A DNA stretch of 64,000 bases from Chloroflexota bacterium. Lineage in GTDB: Bacteria > Chloroflexota > Dehalococcoidia > GIF9 > UBA5629. How positions within the stretch are numbered: the stretch's first letter is position 1; each line of letters opens with the position of its first letter. The notes under the pieces were generated by a model, which saw only the letters and a program-made list of their open reading frames with translations, was not told the origin of the DNA and made no database searches. The stretch spans positions 186,001 to 250,000 of the forward strand of contig VGOP01000002.1 of the NCBI GenBank assembly GCA_016875875.1. Reading direction: 5' to 3'. The position numbers and the translations under genes are program-made. Shown piece by piece: positions 1 to 8,059 of this stretch.

Positions 1-584
1 TGCAGAAGCTTTCCTTCCGTGATGTCGCCGGTAATAATCGCTCCGTTGCCGCTGGTGCTCATGACCAGAACCGCCGGTAACTCGGCAATAGCCAAGCGCT
101 CCGTCGTGGTTGAGAACTCGGGGTCGCTGGCGCTCAATGTGAAAGTCCCGACACTTGTATGTCTGGCCTCGATTTTTACTGTGGCGTCGGAAATCCGGTC
201 GGCAAGTGTTTTAGTTGAATCGCCATCACTTCCTGGCAGAACCACGAAAATTAAATCATGGTTAGTGAATATGGCATTGAGCTCTTGGACCCAAGCCAGG
301 TCGCCAATGCCCAGTGTAGATGCGGCATTGCAGACAGTATTGGATGCTATTTGCGGTATGCCACTCTTATCCAATGGGGTGCTTGAAGCATTGATATGCC
401 GCGTTACGATGGAATAGGTTGTCGCACTTATAACCATGAGCATTCCTAAGGCAAAGACGGCAATCTTCCACCATTGTTTCTTGCTCGGTGGTTGCTGCTT
501 AGTACTATCCGCCAGAGACGGACAACATCCCTTTTGGTCGCAACAATCTGCCTTTCGCATCTTTTCAGAGCCTTTATCGCTCAT
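1..584 (-). CDS. Membrane-anchored thioredoxin-fold-like protein, C-terminus cut by window edge
   Basis: An open frame begins at ATG 584, behind a GGAGG ribosome site, and runs off the left edge after 194 codons. The short N-terminus carries two Cys pairs (C14-C15 and C20-C21, CCDQKGCC), a possible soft-metal ligand set. A single transmembrane helix follows (about residues 39-58, rich in AVFALGMLMV). The extracytoplasmic part has alternating strands and an 'ELPAVLVM' segment resembling the cis-Pro strand of thioredoxins, but no CxxC is visible in the part present. It lies 32 nt downstream of arsR2 and probably shares its transcript. The family is not recognised; a role in arsenic handling is inferred only from the neighbours and the Cys pairs. 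Confidence 0.75.
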   Translation of the reverse strand, partial: MSDKGSEKMRKADCCDQKGCCPSLADSTKQQPPSKKQWWKIAVFALGMLMVISATTYSIVTRHINASSTPLDKSGIPQIASNTVCNAASTLGIGDLAWVQELNAIFTNHDLIFVVLPGSDGDSTKTLADRISDATVKIEARHTSVGTFTLSASDPEFSTTTERLAIAELPAVLVMSTSGNGAIITGDITEGKLL

Positions 585-616
585 TATATAGCCTCCTTTC
601 TGGCGTCAGAAAGAAA

Positions 617-946
617 TCAAACATTGACAGGCTGTTTAAAAAACGTGGCCAGCGAATCAAGCGTCTCGGGGTCGACCCAGCACTCGACGGTCTGTCCACG
701 CCTTTTCATTCTAATCAGGCCTGCTCTGTGGAGTTCTTTTATATGGTGAGAGATTGTTGAAGGCGAAAGACTCAGATTTCTGCCAATCGCCCCTACGCAT
801 TCACGAATGTCAGTATCTGTCTCGCAGGTCTCTCCAGGGGTGCAGCATGAAGCCAGGCGCATGAAAATGCTCAAGCGGTGTGGATTCGACAGCGCCTTGA
901 AGGCGATGGCGAGTCGCTCAGCGTCGGTATTTCGAAAATTCGACAT
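617..946 (-). CDS. arsR: ArsR-family metalloregulator (second copy)
   Basis: This is a 109-residue winged-helix repressor. The DNA-recognition region reads 'LSLSPSTISHHIKEL' (about residues 57-71), followed by the beta wing 'GLIRMKRRGQTVECWV'. Cys residues cluster before the recognition helix ('ASCCTPGETCE', then a further Cys in 'IRECVG') and are the likely As(III)/Sb(III) ligands; the arrangement differs from the CVC motif of the other ArsR at 8060-8419. The length is normal for the family. It has its own consensus promoter (-35 at 978-983, -10 at 954-959) placed so that the transcript should begin at or next to the start codon. It probably represses itself and the downstream membrane protein. 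Confidence 0.93.
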   Translation of the reverse strand: MSNFRNTDAERLAIAFKALSNPHRLSIFMRLASCCTPGETCETDTDIRECVGAIGRNLSLSPSTISHHIKELHRAGLIRMKRRGQTVECWVDPETLDSLATFFKQPVNV

Positions 947-953
947 ATTTCAA

Positions 954-983
954 ATTATAAACAAGATAATGTATTTTTGTCAA
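954..983 (-). promoter_or_regulatory. Sigma-70 promoter of arsR2, leaderless geometry
   Basis: On the minus strand, TTGACA (978-983) is followed after 18 nt by TATAAT (954-959). Only 7 nt separate the -10 box from the ATG of arsR2, so transcription should start at about 946-947, on the start codon itself. No Shine-Dalgarno sequence can fit. Confidence 0.8.
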
Positions 984-1013
984 GTGGTATAGTGGTTTAC
1001 TTTAACTCTCTTG

Positions 1014-2090
1014 TTAGCTCTTATTGTGGTTCGTGGCGAAATATTTTCGCCTAAGGTAGAAAGCCACGTTCACTAGGCTGATGAGTATTGGTACTTCAAG
1101 AAGTGGACCTATGACGGTGGCAAATGCCTCGCCCGAGTCAATGCCAAAAAGGGCAACTGCTACAGCTATGGCCAGCTCGAAATCGTTCGACGCCGCGGTG
1201 AAGGAAACTGCGGTTGCTTTCTGGTAATTAGCCTTTAGTTTGTAGGCAATGAAGAAGGTGAAAAACCACATAAAGAAGAAGTAGATAATAAGCGGCACTG
1301 CTATTCTGGCCACGTCCATGGGCAACTGCACGATGTATTCTCCCTTCAGCGAGAACATGACCACGATGGTGAAAAGCAGCGCTGCTGGCGTTACGAGGCT
1401 CAGCTTAGGCATCAAGGTGTGTTCAAACCATTCTCTGCCCTTCAGTTTTATCATGCCGTACCTGGTGATAATGCCGGCTAGGAAGGGTATTCCCAGGTAA
1501 ATGAACACTGTTTTGGCCGCCTCGGCGATGGATATGCTGGCGTTCACCCCCTCCACAATGCCGAGCTTGCTCAGCAGCACGGATATGAAGATGAATATGT
1601 AAACGGAATAGAAGAGGACCTGGAAGATGGCGTTGAAGGCTACCAGACCAACGGCGTATTCCCTATCACCCTGGGCGAGCTCATTCCAGACTATGACCAT
1701 AGCGATGCAGCGAGCCAGGCCGATAAGGATCACTCCTATCATGTATTCCGGGTAGCCTCTTAGAAAGACAATAGCCAGGACGAACATAAGAATGGGACCA
1801 AAAATCCAGTTCTGGAATAGAGAGAATCCCAGGAATTTGACATCAGAGAATACCTTGTTCATCTCCTCGTATTTCACCTTGGCCAGTGGTGGATACATCA
1901 TGAGAATAAGCCCTATGGCTATAGGAATAGAGGTGGTGCCTACTTGGAAGAAGGTGATGAAGTTAGCCACCCCGGGAACGAAGTAGCCTAGACCTACCCC
2001 TATGCCCATGGCAAGGAATATCCAGAGCGTCAAGAATCTATCTATTATAGAGAGTCTACCAGCTATAGTTTTCGGCCCGGCGTTTTCCAT
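1014..2090 (-). CDS. acr3: Arsenite efflux permease Acr3
   Basis: A 358-residue integral membrane protein of the bile/arsenite/riboflavin transporter superfamily, with about ten hydrophobic segments. The family signature around the essential Cys is present ('[21 protein letters not shown]', of which the core is GLARCIAM), as is the later '[19 protein letters not shown]' region with the conserved Asn-Asp-Phe-Glu. It exports As(III) from the cytosol using the proton-motive force. The gene starts 11 nt after the stop of the corrinoid/Fe-S gene, so it is probably the last gene of the long arsenic transcript; arsR2 downstream has its own promoter. Length is typical of Acr3 proteins. Confidence 0.96.
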   Translation of the reverse strand: MENAGPKTIAGRLSIIDRFLTLWIFLAMGIGVGLGYFVPGVANFITFFQVGTTSIPIAIGLILMMYPPLAKVKYEEMNKVFSDVKFLGFSLFQNWIFGPILMFVLAIVFLRGYPEYMIGVILIGLARCIAMVIVWNELAQGDREYAVGLVAFNAIFQVLFYSVYIFIFISVLLSKLGIVEGVNASISIAEAAKTVFIYLGIPFLAGIITRYGMIKLKGREWFEHTLMPKLSLVTPAALLFTIVVMFSLKGEYIVQLPMDVARIAVPLIIYFFFMWFFTFFIAYKLKANYQKATAVSFTAASNDFELAIAVAVALFGIDSGEAFATVIGPLLEVPILISLVNVAFYLRRKYFATNHNKS

Positions 2091-2101
2091 AGATTATTCT
2101 C

Positions 2102-2935
2102 CTATTCCAGAAGGTTGGCTAAAGCCTTGCGGTTTTCAGTGAACTCAGGCTGGTCTAGGTAAGGACAATCCTCAAGGTGGCATTTCCCTTTTGCTAGGTC
2201 AATGGCGAAGGCAAGGCAGGTCTTTTTGCCGCACTTCTGGCAATCGGTCTGGGGCAGGAGTTTGTGCAGCACCAGCCCCGTGCCCATCTTCGATTTACCC
2301 GGTTCGGTAGCTTGATGTGGCTGATTTAGCTTAGATTCAATTTTATGATATATAGCCGGTTTGGGATATGCCCCCATATCATAGAGCGTGTAGCCCATGA
2401 ATGCTGTGGGAGCCTCCTGATAGCAGCTCCGAACTGCCTCTTCTATCACTTTTGGATTTAATCCGGGGACTTTGGTGTCTCTTTCACCTGGTTGACCCAG
2501 CAGATTGACGATGGTGACTGTTTGCTGGTTAAACCTGTCTATCAGTTTCGTGGGTATGTTGTAAAGAAATGGAGTGAGGGCTTTTGAGCCGATAACGCGT
2601 TTAGTGTCATCGACGCCATTTTGTTTGAGCGCCAGCAGCGCTTCGCCGGGCAAATGGCCGGCTGATTCCCTGCCGCAAAGAACCATGTAGCGGATATTCG
2701 GGTTAGCCACGATATTGCAAATCATCTTCTCTAACCCTATGTTCTCTGTCTGTAGCATGCCGGAAAGAGCCGCCCCTGAGTCTATTCCAGACATTACCAG
2801 TTCATTCAGCTCGGGGGGTATAGCCCAGTCAAAGGTGTCCAGAATGACGCAGACGGCGACGGGAGAATAGTCGTTGCCCCTAAGATAGCGGCCTTCCTCT
2901 GGAGGATAGCCCTCTGGTGGTTTTACCTTGAGCAT
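2102..2935 (-). CDS. MtrA-like corrinoid-binding domain fused to a CFeSP-type 4Fe-4S domain
   Basis: This 277-residue soluble protein has two parts. Residues 1 to about 200 follow subunit A of methanogen tetrahydromethanopterin S-methyltransferase: 'SPVAVCVIL', 'TENIGLEKMICNIVANPNIRYMVLCG', then GHLPGE with His94 at the position of the axial cobalt ligand His84 of methanogen MtrA. The membrane anchor of MtrA is absent. Residues 232-257 hold C-x2-C-x4-C-x16-C, the 4Fe-4S motif of the large subunit of the corrinoid iron-sulfur protein, which reduces inactive Co(II). The protein therefore looks like a self-contained corrinoid methyl carrier with its own reactivation centre. It sits 13 nt after the MauE-TlpA fusion and 11 nt before acr3. 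A role in methyl transfer to or from arsenic is an inference from location. Confidence 0.85.
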   Translation of the reverse strand: MLKVKPPEGYPPEEGRYLRGNDYSPVAVCVILDTFDWAIPPELNELVMSGIDSGAALSGMLQTENIGLEKMICNIVANPNIRYMVLCGRESAGHLPGEALLALKQNGVDDTKRVIGSKALTPFLYNIPTKLIDRFNQQTVTIVNLLGQPGERDTKVPGLNPKVIEEAVRSCYQEAPTAFMGYTLYDMGAYPKPAIYHKIESKLNQPHQATEPGKSKMGTGLVLHKLLPQTDCQKCGKKTCLAFAIDLAKGKCHLEDCPYLDQPEFTENRKALANLLE

Positions 2936-2948
2936 AGCGTACTTATTT

Positions 2949-4670
2949 TCAGGTACCTTTGAGGAAGGTGTTGAAGAGACGTTCCAAATCTTCGGTATTG
3001 CTAAATTCTGGGTCTATAAGCCGAATAATTCCGTCACCATCGATGAGAAAAGTTGTGGGTAAGACGGGCACCTTATAAAGGTCACTCACTACTCCTTCAG
3101 AATCTAAAAGAACGGGAAAAGTCAACCCCGTATCATCAACATACATCTGAATTATCGATTCCTTCACTTTGGGGTGGATAGAGAGTATCGCTATCTTGTC
3201 TGTCGGGATTTTGGCATAAGCCTCTTGAATTATAGACATCTTTTTTCTGCAGGCTGAGCATGACCATAGCCAGAAGTCCAGCATAACTAATTTCCCGCGG
3301 TAATCGCTTAACGTTACAGTTCTACCATCAAGAGAATTGAGGGTGAAATCAGGTGCGGGTTTGCCTGTTTGTCCACTCAGGGCAAGTTCAGGCGAGATTA
3401 CCTGATTGCCACTGACATCTATTGACCTTATCTGGTAATGGTATATGGCATCGACTTCGAGTGAGGTCAGATTGATACTGTGCTGCGTGGTAAGTGTATC
3501 GTTTGATATAGTGTTTCGGTCTTTAGCGCCTGGAATCCAATATTCGACTTTGCTGGTGGCCGGTCTGTTTGTACCCCAGGTTATTGTGGCACTGGAGTCG
3601 ATGAGGGCAGACACTCTAACATAAGAAATTGTAAATTGACTTGGAGCTGGAGCCAGTGTTTTGAACGAGTGCTCTTGCGATAGTGCCTGTTTATCTTCAG
3701 ACAGAATATTAAAGTAGTATGTGGTATCAGGGGAAAGTCCACCGACGAGCATCTGATGAGAATTAACCGGTTTTTTGTTAGTCACAGTAATGACGAAAAT
3801 GTGGTCTTCTGTATATATTTCAATGTTGCTTATTGCTGGCTCATCTGTTGTCCAGGAGATTACCGCACTTGTCTCAGATAGTTCTGAAACAGATATGTCA
3901 GAGGCCACCGGAATCTTTGCTGTGGTATCATTCCCGGGAGCGGCAGTGTGGGTGGATGCTGCGATGGCACCGTATGCAAGCAGGCCAAGAACACATATGC
4001 CGGCAAAAATTGCAATAAGAGGATGCTCTCTAATGCCTTTTCCAATCAGCCTGAAAAATGCCATAACTCTGGCTCCTAGATTTCCTAGTTGCTCACTAAA
4101 TACACGCATTTTTAACCTTACTGTTGCTGCATCAAACTTCTTTCCCTTGCCTAGATTGTCCAGCCATCGTCTGCTGGAAAGGAAACCCGCCGGATGGATG
4201 ATTATTATCAAAATGGCAAGAGCGATAAGTACGAGGTCATAAATAAGGGATTGAACAGGTGTGAGCGACCCGAAATACTTTTCCCAGATGCCAAAGCAAC
4301 TGGCACATGTGGTGTATCCTCCCTGGATAATCGACCAAAGATTTGTTCCTAGAAATGCTAGAAGGAGTGGAATGGTCAGAATAGCCATAAGCCGTGGTAG
4401 GAAACCGACGAGTAGACAAGCTCCTAAAATGAATTCTGCCCAGGGAATGACACGTGGTATAAAAATATCATACATAAAAGAGATAGTGCCCGGGGTTATG
4501 AAGATATCGGGGATGATGTTGCTGATGAAGTCAACAACTTGGGCTGGCGCCTCTTCTGCCGCAATTATTTTGCCTGTCCCCGATGCCAGCAATGTTAGCC
4601 CGATAAGGATACAAGCAATCAAACTTATTTCGCCTCTTACCCGCTCTCGACTTCTCTTAAAAATCGGCAT
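2949..4670 (-). CDS. MauE/DoxX membrane domain - two FN3 domains - TlpA-like thioredoxin fusion
   Basis: A 573-residue redox protein. Residues 15-165 form a four-helix MauE/DoxX-like membrane domain with a C122-A-S-C125-F-G motif. After a linker there is another transmembrane helix (about 217-238). Two fibronectin type III domains follow (about 255-338 and 345-433), each with the W-T/G-T...P...S...Y pattern and a '(Y/H)YF/YQI' strand. Residues 436-573 are a TlpA/AhpC-type thioredoxin beginning 'GKPAPDFTLNSLDG', with active-site C471-S-A-C474 and a 'VLPTTFLID' cis-Pro loop. Topology predicts an extracytoplasmic thioredoxin fed with electrons through the membrane domain, possibly from the ArsG-like CcdA relative encoded 22 nt upstream. 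Exact substrate unknown. Confidence 0.88.
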   Translation of the reverse strand: MPIFKRSRERVRGEISLIACILIGLTLLASGTGKIIAAEEAPAQVVDFISNIIPDIFITPGTISFMYDIFIPRVIPWAEFILGACLLVGFLPRLMAILTIPLLLAFLGTNLWSIIQGGYTTCASCFGIWEKYFGSLTPVQSLIYDLVLIALAILIIIIHPAGFLSSRRWLDNLGKGKKFDAATVRLKMRVFSEQLGNLGARVMAFFRLIGKGIREHPLIAIFAGICVLGLLAYGAIAASTHTAAPGNDTTAKIPVASDISVSELSETSAVISWTTDEPAISNIEIYTEDHIFVITVTNKKPVNSHQMLVGGLSPDTTYYFNILSEDKQALSQEHSFKTLAPAPSQFTISYVRVSALIDSSATITWGTNRPATSKVEYWIPGAKDRNTISNDTLTTQHSINLTSLEVDAIYHYQIRSIDVSGNQVISPELALSGQTGKPAPDFTLNSLDGRTVTLSDYRGKLVMLDFWLWSCSACRKKMSIIQEAYAKIPTDKIAILSIHPKVKESIIQMYVDDTGLTFPVLLDSEGVVSDLYKVPVLPTTFLIDGDGIIRLIDPEFSNTEDLERLFNTFLKGT

Positions 4671-4692
4671 TATATTTCACACCCTTTTCGGT

Positions 4693-5406
4693 TTAATAAT
4701 TTAAAGATTGTATCCATAGTAGTACATAATATATGCCCACACCTATAAAAATCAAGGAAACGATTATGCGAATTATCCGTTCGGCACGGGTAATGGCATT
4801 CAACCAGGTGGCAATTCCGGCTACCCCCAGAGACAAGAGTGTGCCAAATATCAGTACTGGCAAGCCGGTGCCGATGGCATATACCGCAGGCAAAGCCACG
4901 CCACCAGTGGACTCAAGAGCCATAGGTATCAATGCCCCAAAGAATAGCACAGCACTATAGGGGCAAAAAGCTAAGGCAAAGATAATACCCAGCAGGAATC
5001 CGCCTATCATGCCCCAGTCGGCCACTTTTCCTCCTAACGAGGCTAGTTTCCCACCTCCTCGGCCAAAAGAAAACCTGTCGATGGTTAGCATAAGCAAACC
5101 GACTATAATCAGGATTGGACCTAAGATTTGCTCACCGACATCCTGAAGAAATGAAGACACTCCTGGGATTTCGAGGCCAACCACGATGATGAGGACGCCA
5201 AGAACAGAATAAGAGACCATGCGTCCTAAGGTATAGAGGGTGCCGGTTATTACAGCGTACTTGCGGTCTGTCACGTTGCGACTGATGTAGGCTACAGCGG
5301 CGATGTTGGTCGCCATGGGGCAGGGGGCGATGGCGGTTATCAGTCCAAGGAGCAGTGCTGTGAGTACCGGGATATTAGAACTGCCCAAAATGCTGCCTAA
5401 GTCCAT
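4693..5406 (-). CDS. arsG: ArsG-like permease of the CcdA/DsbD membrane family
   Basis: A 237-residue protein with six hydrophobic segments in the CcdA/DsbD transmembrane arrangement. Each half carries a Cys in a proline-flanked motif ('AIAPCPMATN' near residue 28 and 'ALAFCPYSAVLFFG' near 147), typical of the family that moves electrons or substrates across the membrane through a Cys pair. Directly following an arsF-like gene (stop and start overlap by 1 nt), it matches the arrangement of arsEFG loci, where ArsG is reported to export aromatic aminoarsenicals. A plain CcdA electron-transfer role feeding the downstream thioredoxin fusion is the main alternative. Confidence 0.85.
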   Translation of the reverse strand: MDLGSILGSSNIPVLTALLLGLITAIAPCPMATNIAAVAYISRNVTDRKYAVITGTLYTLGRMVSYSVLGVLIIVVGLEIPGVSSFLQDVGEQILGPILIIVGLLMLTIDRFSFGRGGGKLASLGGKVADWGMIGGFLLGIIFALAFCPYSAVLFFGALIPMALESTGGVALPAVYAIGTGLPVLIFGTLLSLGVAGIATWLNAITRAERIIRIIVSLIFIGVGIYYVLLWIQSLNY

Positions 5407-5921
5407 TATTCTACGTCCTTAAGGCTTTGCTCGATGGCGCTCTTGACCTGTTGGTCGAAGCCCGCTTTGTTGGTTCTGCATTTCCAGTACCAGATTTCCT
5501 GTATGTCTCTAATGTGGTCGGTACCATCCTTTACCGTATTTATAAACAATTGTGAGCCAACAGCGCTGTATTTCTTGACGATAGCGGCGTTCTTGCTGTC
5601 CCCGATGTTGTATACTCCAAAAGTCAGCTTGCCGCTTTTCAACTCGTTCTGAAAGTACGTGTTCACAACGTAGATGATGCGCTCTTCGAAGCAGAGGCAG
5701 GTGACACAGCGTTGCGGGCGATGGCAATAGACGACGTCCACCCTTTGATTCTGAAAAGTTGACGGCTCATCAGGCGGCGTAGTCGTTATTTCAGATGGCA
5801 TGGTAGGTTCCTCTGGTGGTGTGGCTGGTGTGGCAGCCTGACTTGAGCAAGCACAAAGCAATCCGACAGCCAGGACAGCGGCTATAGCGAAGCGCAGCTT
5901 GGCTCTAAGTGATATGTTCAT
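5406..5921 (-). CDS. arsF: ArsF-like lipoprotein, putative nitroarsenical reductase subunit
   Basis: A 171-residue protein with an N-terminal lipoprotein signal: positively charged start, hydrophobic stretch and lipobox L-C-A-C with Cys25 as the likely lipidated residue. A Pro/Thr-rich linker (about 28-57) leads to a thioredoxin-like domain with 'YCHRPQRCVTCLCFE' and a final 'YWKC'. These features match the ArsF family, described with ArsE as a reductase of nitrophenyl arsenicals. It is encoded between the small thioredoxin (57 nt upstream) and ArsG (1-nt overlap). The domain is extracytoplasmic, so electrons may come through ArsG or the MauE-TlpA fusion. Function is taken from family resemblance only. 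Confidence 0.82.
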   Translation of the reverse strand: MNISLRAKLRFAIAAVLAVGLLCACSSQAATPATPPEEPTMPSEITTTPPDEPSTFQNQRVDVVYCHRPQRCVTCLCFEERIIYVVNTYFQNELKSGKLTFGVYNIGDSKNAAIVKKYSAVGSQLFINTVKDGTDHIRDIQEIWYWKCRTNKAGFDQQVKSAIEQSLKDVE

Positions 5922-5978
5922 ATTTTTCGGTATCTCCTTAATACTTTGAATTTGCCATGTTTTACCATGGTTATAATA

Positions 5979-6245
5979 TCAAGAGCCCTTTTTCTGCTCT
6001 CCTTTAGCCATGGCATTTATGATTAACTGCGTGACCTCTGCTTTTGAAGGCACCTTACCGCTACTGACCACCTGTTCATTGATCACCAAGCCAGGTGTGG
6101 TCAGGATGTTATAAGCTATGATTTTGCTCATGTCTTTGATCTCTTCCACAGTGGCGTCAATGCCGAGTTCTTTAACTGCCTCCCTGGCGGTCTTTTCCAA
6201 CTCGTAGCACCTGGCGCATCCCGGCCCTAGGACCTTTATGTTCAT
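5979..6245 (-). CDS. Small thioredoxin-family redox protein, ArsE-like
   Basis: An 88-residue cytosolic protein of the small redox-active disulfide protein 2/glutaredoxin-like family. The active site C-A-R-C lies at residues 10-13 ('GPGCARCYELEK'), and the cis-Pro strand is 'TTPGLVINEQVV'. The length and absence of a signal peptide are typical. An AGGAGG-type site precedes the ATG. It lies 36 nt after arsP and before arsF, the place occupied by the small thioredoxin partner ArsE in arsEFG loci. It probably supplies thiol electrons for arsenical reduction; a general thiol oxidoreductase is the fallback. Confidence 0.88.
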   Translation of the reverse strand: MNIKVLGPGCARCYELEKTAREAVKELGIDATVEEIKDMSKIIAYNILTTPGLVINEQVVSSGKVPSKAEVTQLIINAMAKGEQKKGS

Positions 6246-6281
6246 CTTTAACCTCCTTTATTTATCAAAATGTCTCAAATG

Positions 6282-7346
6282 TCATAGACTGGTAACAAAA
6301 CCGTATATCAGTCCGGCGGCGGTGCAGCAGACTGTTATGATACCGACGTACCAGAAGAGCCTCTTGGTGCCAATGAACTGTCTGACGACCAGAATGCTGG
6401 GCAGGGAGATCACCGGGTCGGCCAGCAGGTAGGCCAGGAGAACCCCCTTTCCCATGCCCAGGTCTAGGAACATCCGCGCCATTGGTACCTCCACTAGGGT
6501 TGGGAAGTACATGAAGACTCCGAACAGGACCGCCGCTAATGTCGCCCCCACCGTTGAGCTTCCGAAGTAGCGACCGATGAAATCTGCTGGTATGACTACC
6601 CGGAGCATGCCGGCCACAAAAACGCCGACCAGCAGCAGGGGAAGAATTTGGCGGACAAAGAACCATGTCTCCCGCATCCACCTCATCACATCGTCTCGGC
6701 TTAATGTGTGCCTGACTACGAGCACAAGCCCTGTTAGGAGCAGGACAAGCCCAATCAATTTCACCGTAAGCGTTATCAGAGATGAAGCTCCCCAGAGCAG
6801 GATGGCAACCAGAAGGGCGAAGAATACCCAGAGCCAGTTTGAGACTTTGCTCTTCTCGTTCATGGCGAAGGCTTGAGCAGGTGGGTCATCAGCCGCTTTT
6901 TCAGGCTTCTTGTCAGAGAACAGAGCGGCCATGCTGATGCCGATGATGACGGCAAAACTGATGGACAGGATGATGCGGGCAAGGGCAAAATCAATGCCAA
7001 TAAGACTTGCGGTGTAGATGATGGCCAGTATATTGGTAGCCGGGGCGGTATAAAGAAAGGCAATTGCTGGTCCAAGGCCGGCCCCGCTACGCCTTATTCC
7101 CGCAAACAGGGGTAGGATGGTGCAGGAGCAAACAGCCAGGCACAGCCCAGCCACAACCGACATAGGATACGAAATATACTTGGGTGAGTTTGGTCCGAGA
7201 TAACGGAGTATTTTCTCCTTAGGGAAAAGCGCATAGACAGCGCCGGCGATAAAGAAAGCCGGCACCAAGCAGGTCAGGGTGTGGGCAAGGATGTAGTCCT
7301 GGAGGGCAGCCACGCCACCTTTAAGAAGCTCAATAACTAACGACAT
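6282..7346 (-). CDS. arsP: ArsP-type permease (organoarsenical efflux)
   Basis: A 354-residue membrane protein of the DUF318/ArsP_1 permease family, with about eight hydrophobic segments in two groups separated by a charged loop (about 148-168). The first half carries the family's Cys-rich motif 'CLAVCSCTILPLFAGI' and 'AFLYTAPATNILAI'; the second half carries 'FPTLVEVPMARMFLDLGM' and 'LLADPVISLPSI'. Characterised ArsP proteins export trivalent methylarsenite and trivalent aromatic arsenicals. Its place between an ArsR/SCP2 pair and arsE/F/G-like genes fits organoarsenical detoxification. The start 18 nt after the previous stop indicates co-transcription. Confidence 0.9.
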   Translation of the reverse strand: MSLVIELLKGGVAALQDYILAHTLTCLVPAFFIAGAVYALFPKEKILRYLGPNSPKYISYPMSVVAGLCLAVCSCTILPLFAGIRRSGAGLGPAIAFLYTAPATNILAIIYTASLIGIDFALARIILSISFAVIIGISMAALFSDKKPEKAADDPPAQAFAMNEKSKVSNWLWVFFALLVAILLWGASSLITLTVKLIGLVLLLTGLVLVVRHTLSRDDVMRWMRETWFFVRQILPLLLVGVFVAGMLRVVIPADFIGRYFGSSTVGATLAAVLFGVFMYFPTLVEVPMARMFLDLGMGKGVLLAYLLADPVISLPSILVVRQFIGTKRLFWYVGIITVCCTAAGLIYGFVTSL

Positions 7347-7363
7347 TTTCCGAAACTCTTCTA

Positions 7364-7987
7364 CTAGTTGACCGGAACTTCAGCGAATACTTCAGTTACC
7401 AGCGTTACCACTGGTTTCATGCGTAGAATCATATATGATAGAGCGACTTCGCGCCTCAAGGCGACTTTAAGCTTCAATTTGCCGGTTATTCTCAATCTGA
7501 TGACATCCTGTTTGCCTGAAGCCATCAGCTTCCAGGTGCTGTAATTCCCGGAAAGCTTAAAAATTGCGTCTTCGTGTTCACCAGGAGCCACAGGCATCAG
7601 GTCTCTGAGAGCGCCATCCCGGAAATCTGCCCAGATGTGCATTCGTATATCTCTTATCTCGTCTGCAGATAACTTTGAGGCTTTATTCAACACTTTATCT
7701 ATATTCAACTCTCTAACAGAGGCGTCTAGCGGAATCCCCAGGCTTTCAAGAATCTTGCCTGTAGGTGCATCCTTATACTTTTTTCGTGCCTCCGGAGGCA
7801 TTATATCCATCAAGCTCATGAAACCTTCCACGATTTCTTTTTTGTTTAACTCTCTTAGGAGTTCCTCGTCGCCCTCGACTGTACACAGAAAATCACCGTG
7901 CCAATCCTTTGCCGCCTCTTTATTCTTATTTTGCTTTGCGGCCTCTAAAACCGCCTTAACCCATTCCTTTGACGGAAACACCACCAT
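7364..7987 (-). CDS. SCP2-like (sterol carrier fold) protein
   Basis: A 207-residue soluble protein opening with 'FPSKEWVKAVLEAA', then a charged acidic region and a C-terminal half resembling SCP2 lipid-binding domains ('AIFKLSGNYSTWKLMASGKQD' and 'ITGKLKLKVAL'). No catalytic motif is seen. The ATG at 7987 has an AAGGAG site upstream. It is the first gene after arsR1, with a palindrome resembling the arsR1 operator in its leader (8024-8037), so it may be arsenic-regulated. SCP2-like proteins bind hydrophobic ligands; binding of an arsenolipid or aromatic arsenical is possible but speculative. Confidence 0.75.
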   Translation of the reverse strand: MVVFPSKEWVKAVLEAAKQNKNKEAAKDWHGDFLCTVEGDEELLRELNKKEIVEGFMSLMDIMPPEARKKYKDAPTGKILESLGIPLDASVRELNIDKVLNKASKLSADEIRDIRMHIWADFRDGALRDLMPVAPGEHEDAIFKLSGNYSTWKLMASGKQDVIRLRITGKLKLKVALRREVALSYMILRMKPVVTLVTEVFAEVPVN

Positions 7988-8023
7988 TTTCTGGGCTCCG
8001 CTCCTTGGTTGAATTCTTAAATT

Positions 8024-8037
8024 TGCATATACGCATA
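8024..8037. promoter_or_regulatory. Candidate second ArsR1 operator
   Basis: The sequence TGCATATACGCATA between arsR1 and the SCP2 gene is nearly palindromic (TGC-N6-GCA). It shares the half sites TATGCG and TATGCA with the operator over the arsR1 promoter. Confidence 0.45.
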
Positions 8038-8059
8038 CAATGGGATAAAAAGAAATGGC

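Noticed and set aside
19-417. A plus-strand open frame of about 130 codons at the left edge
   Set aside because: It is antisense to the minus-strand gene that starts at 584 with a good ribosome site and has membrane/thioredoxin-like features; the plus frame looks random.
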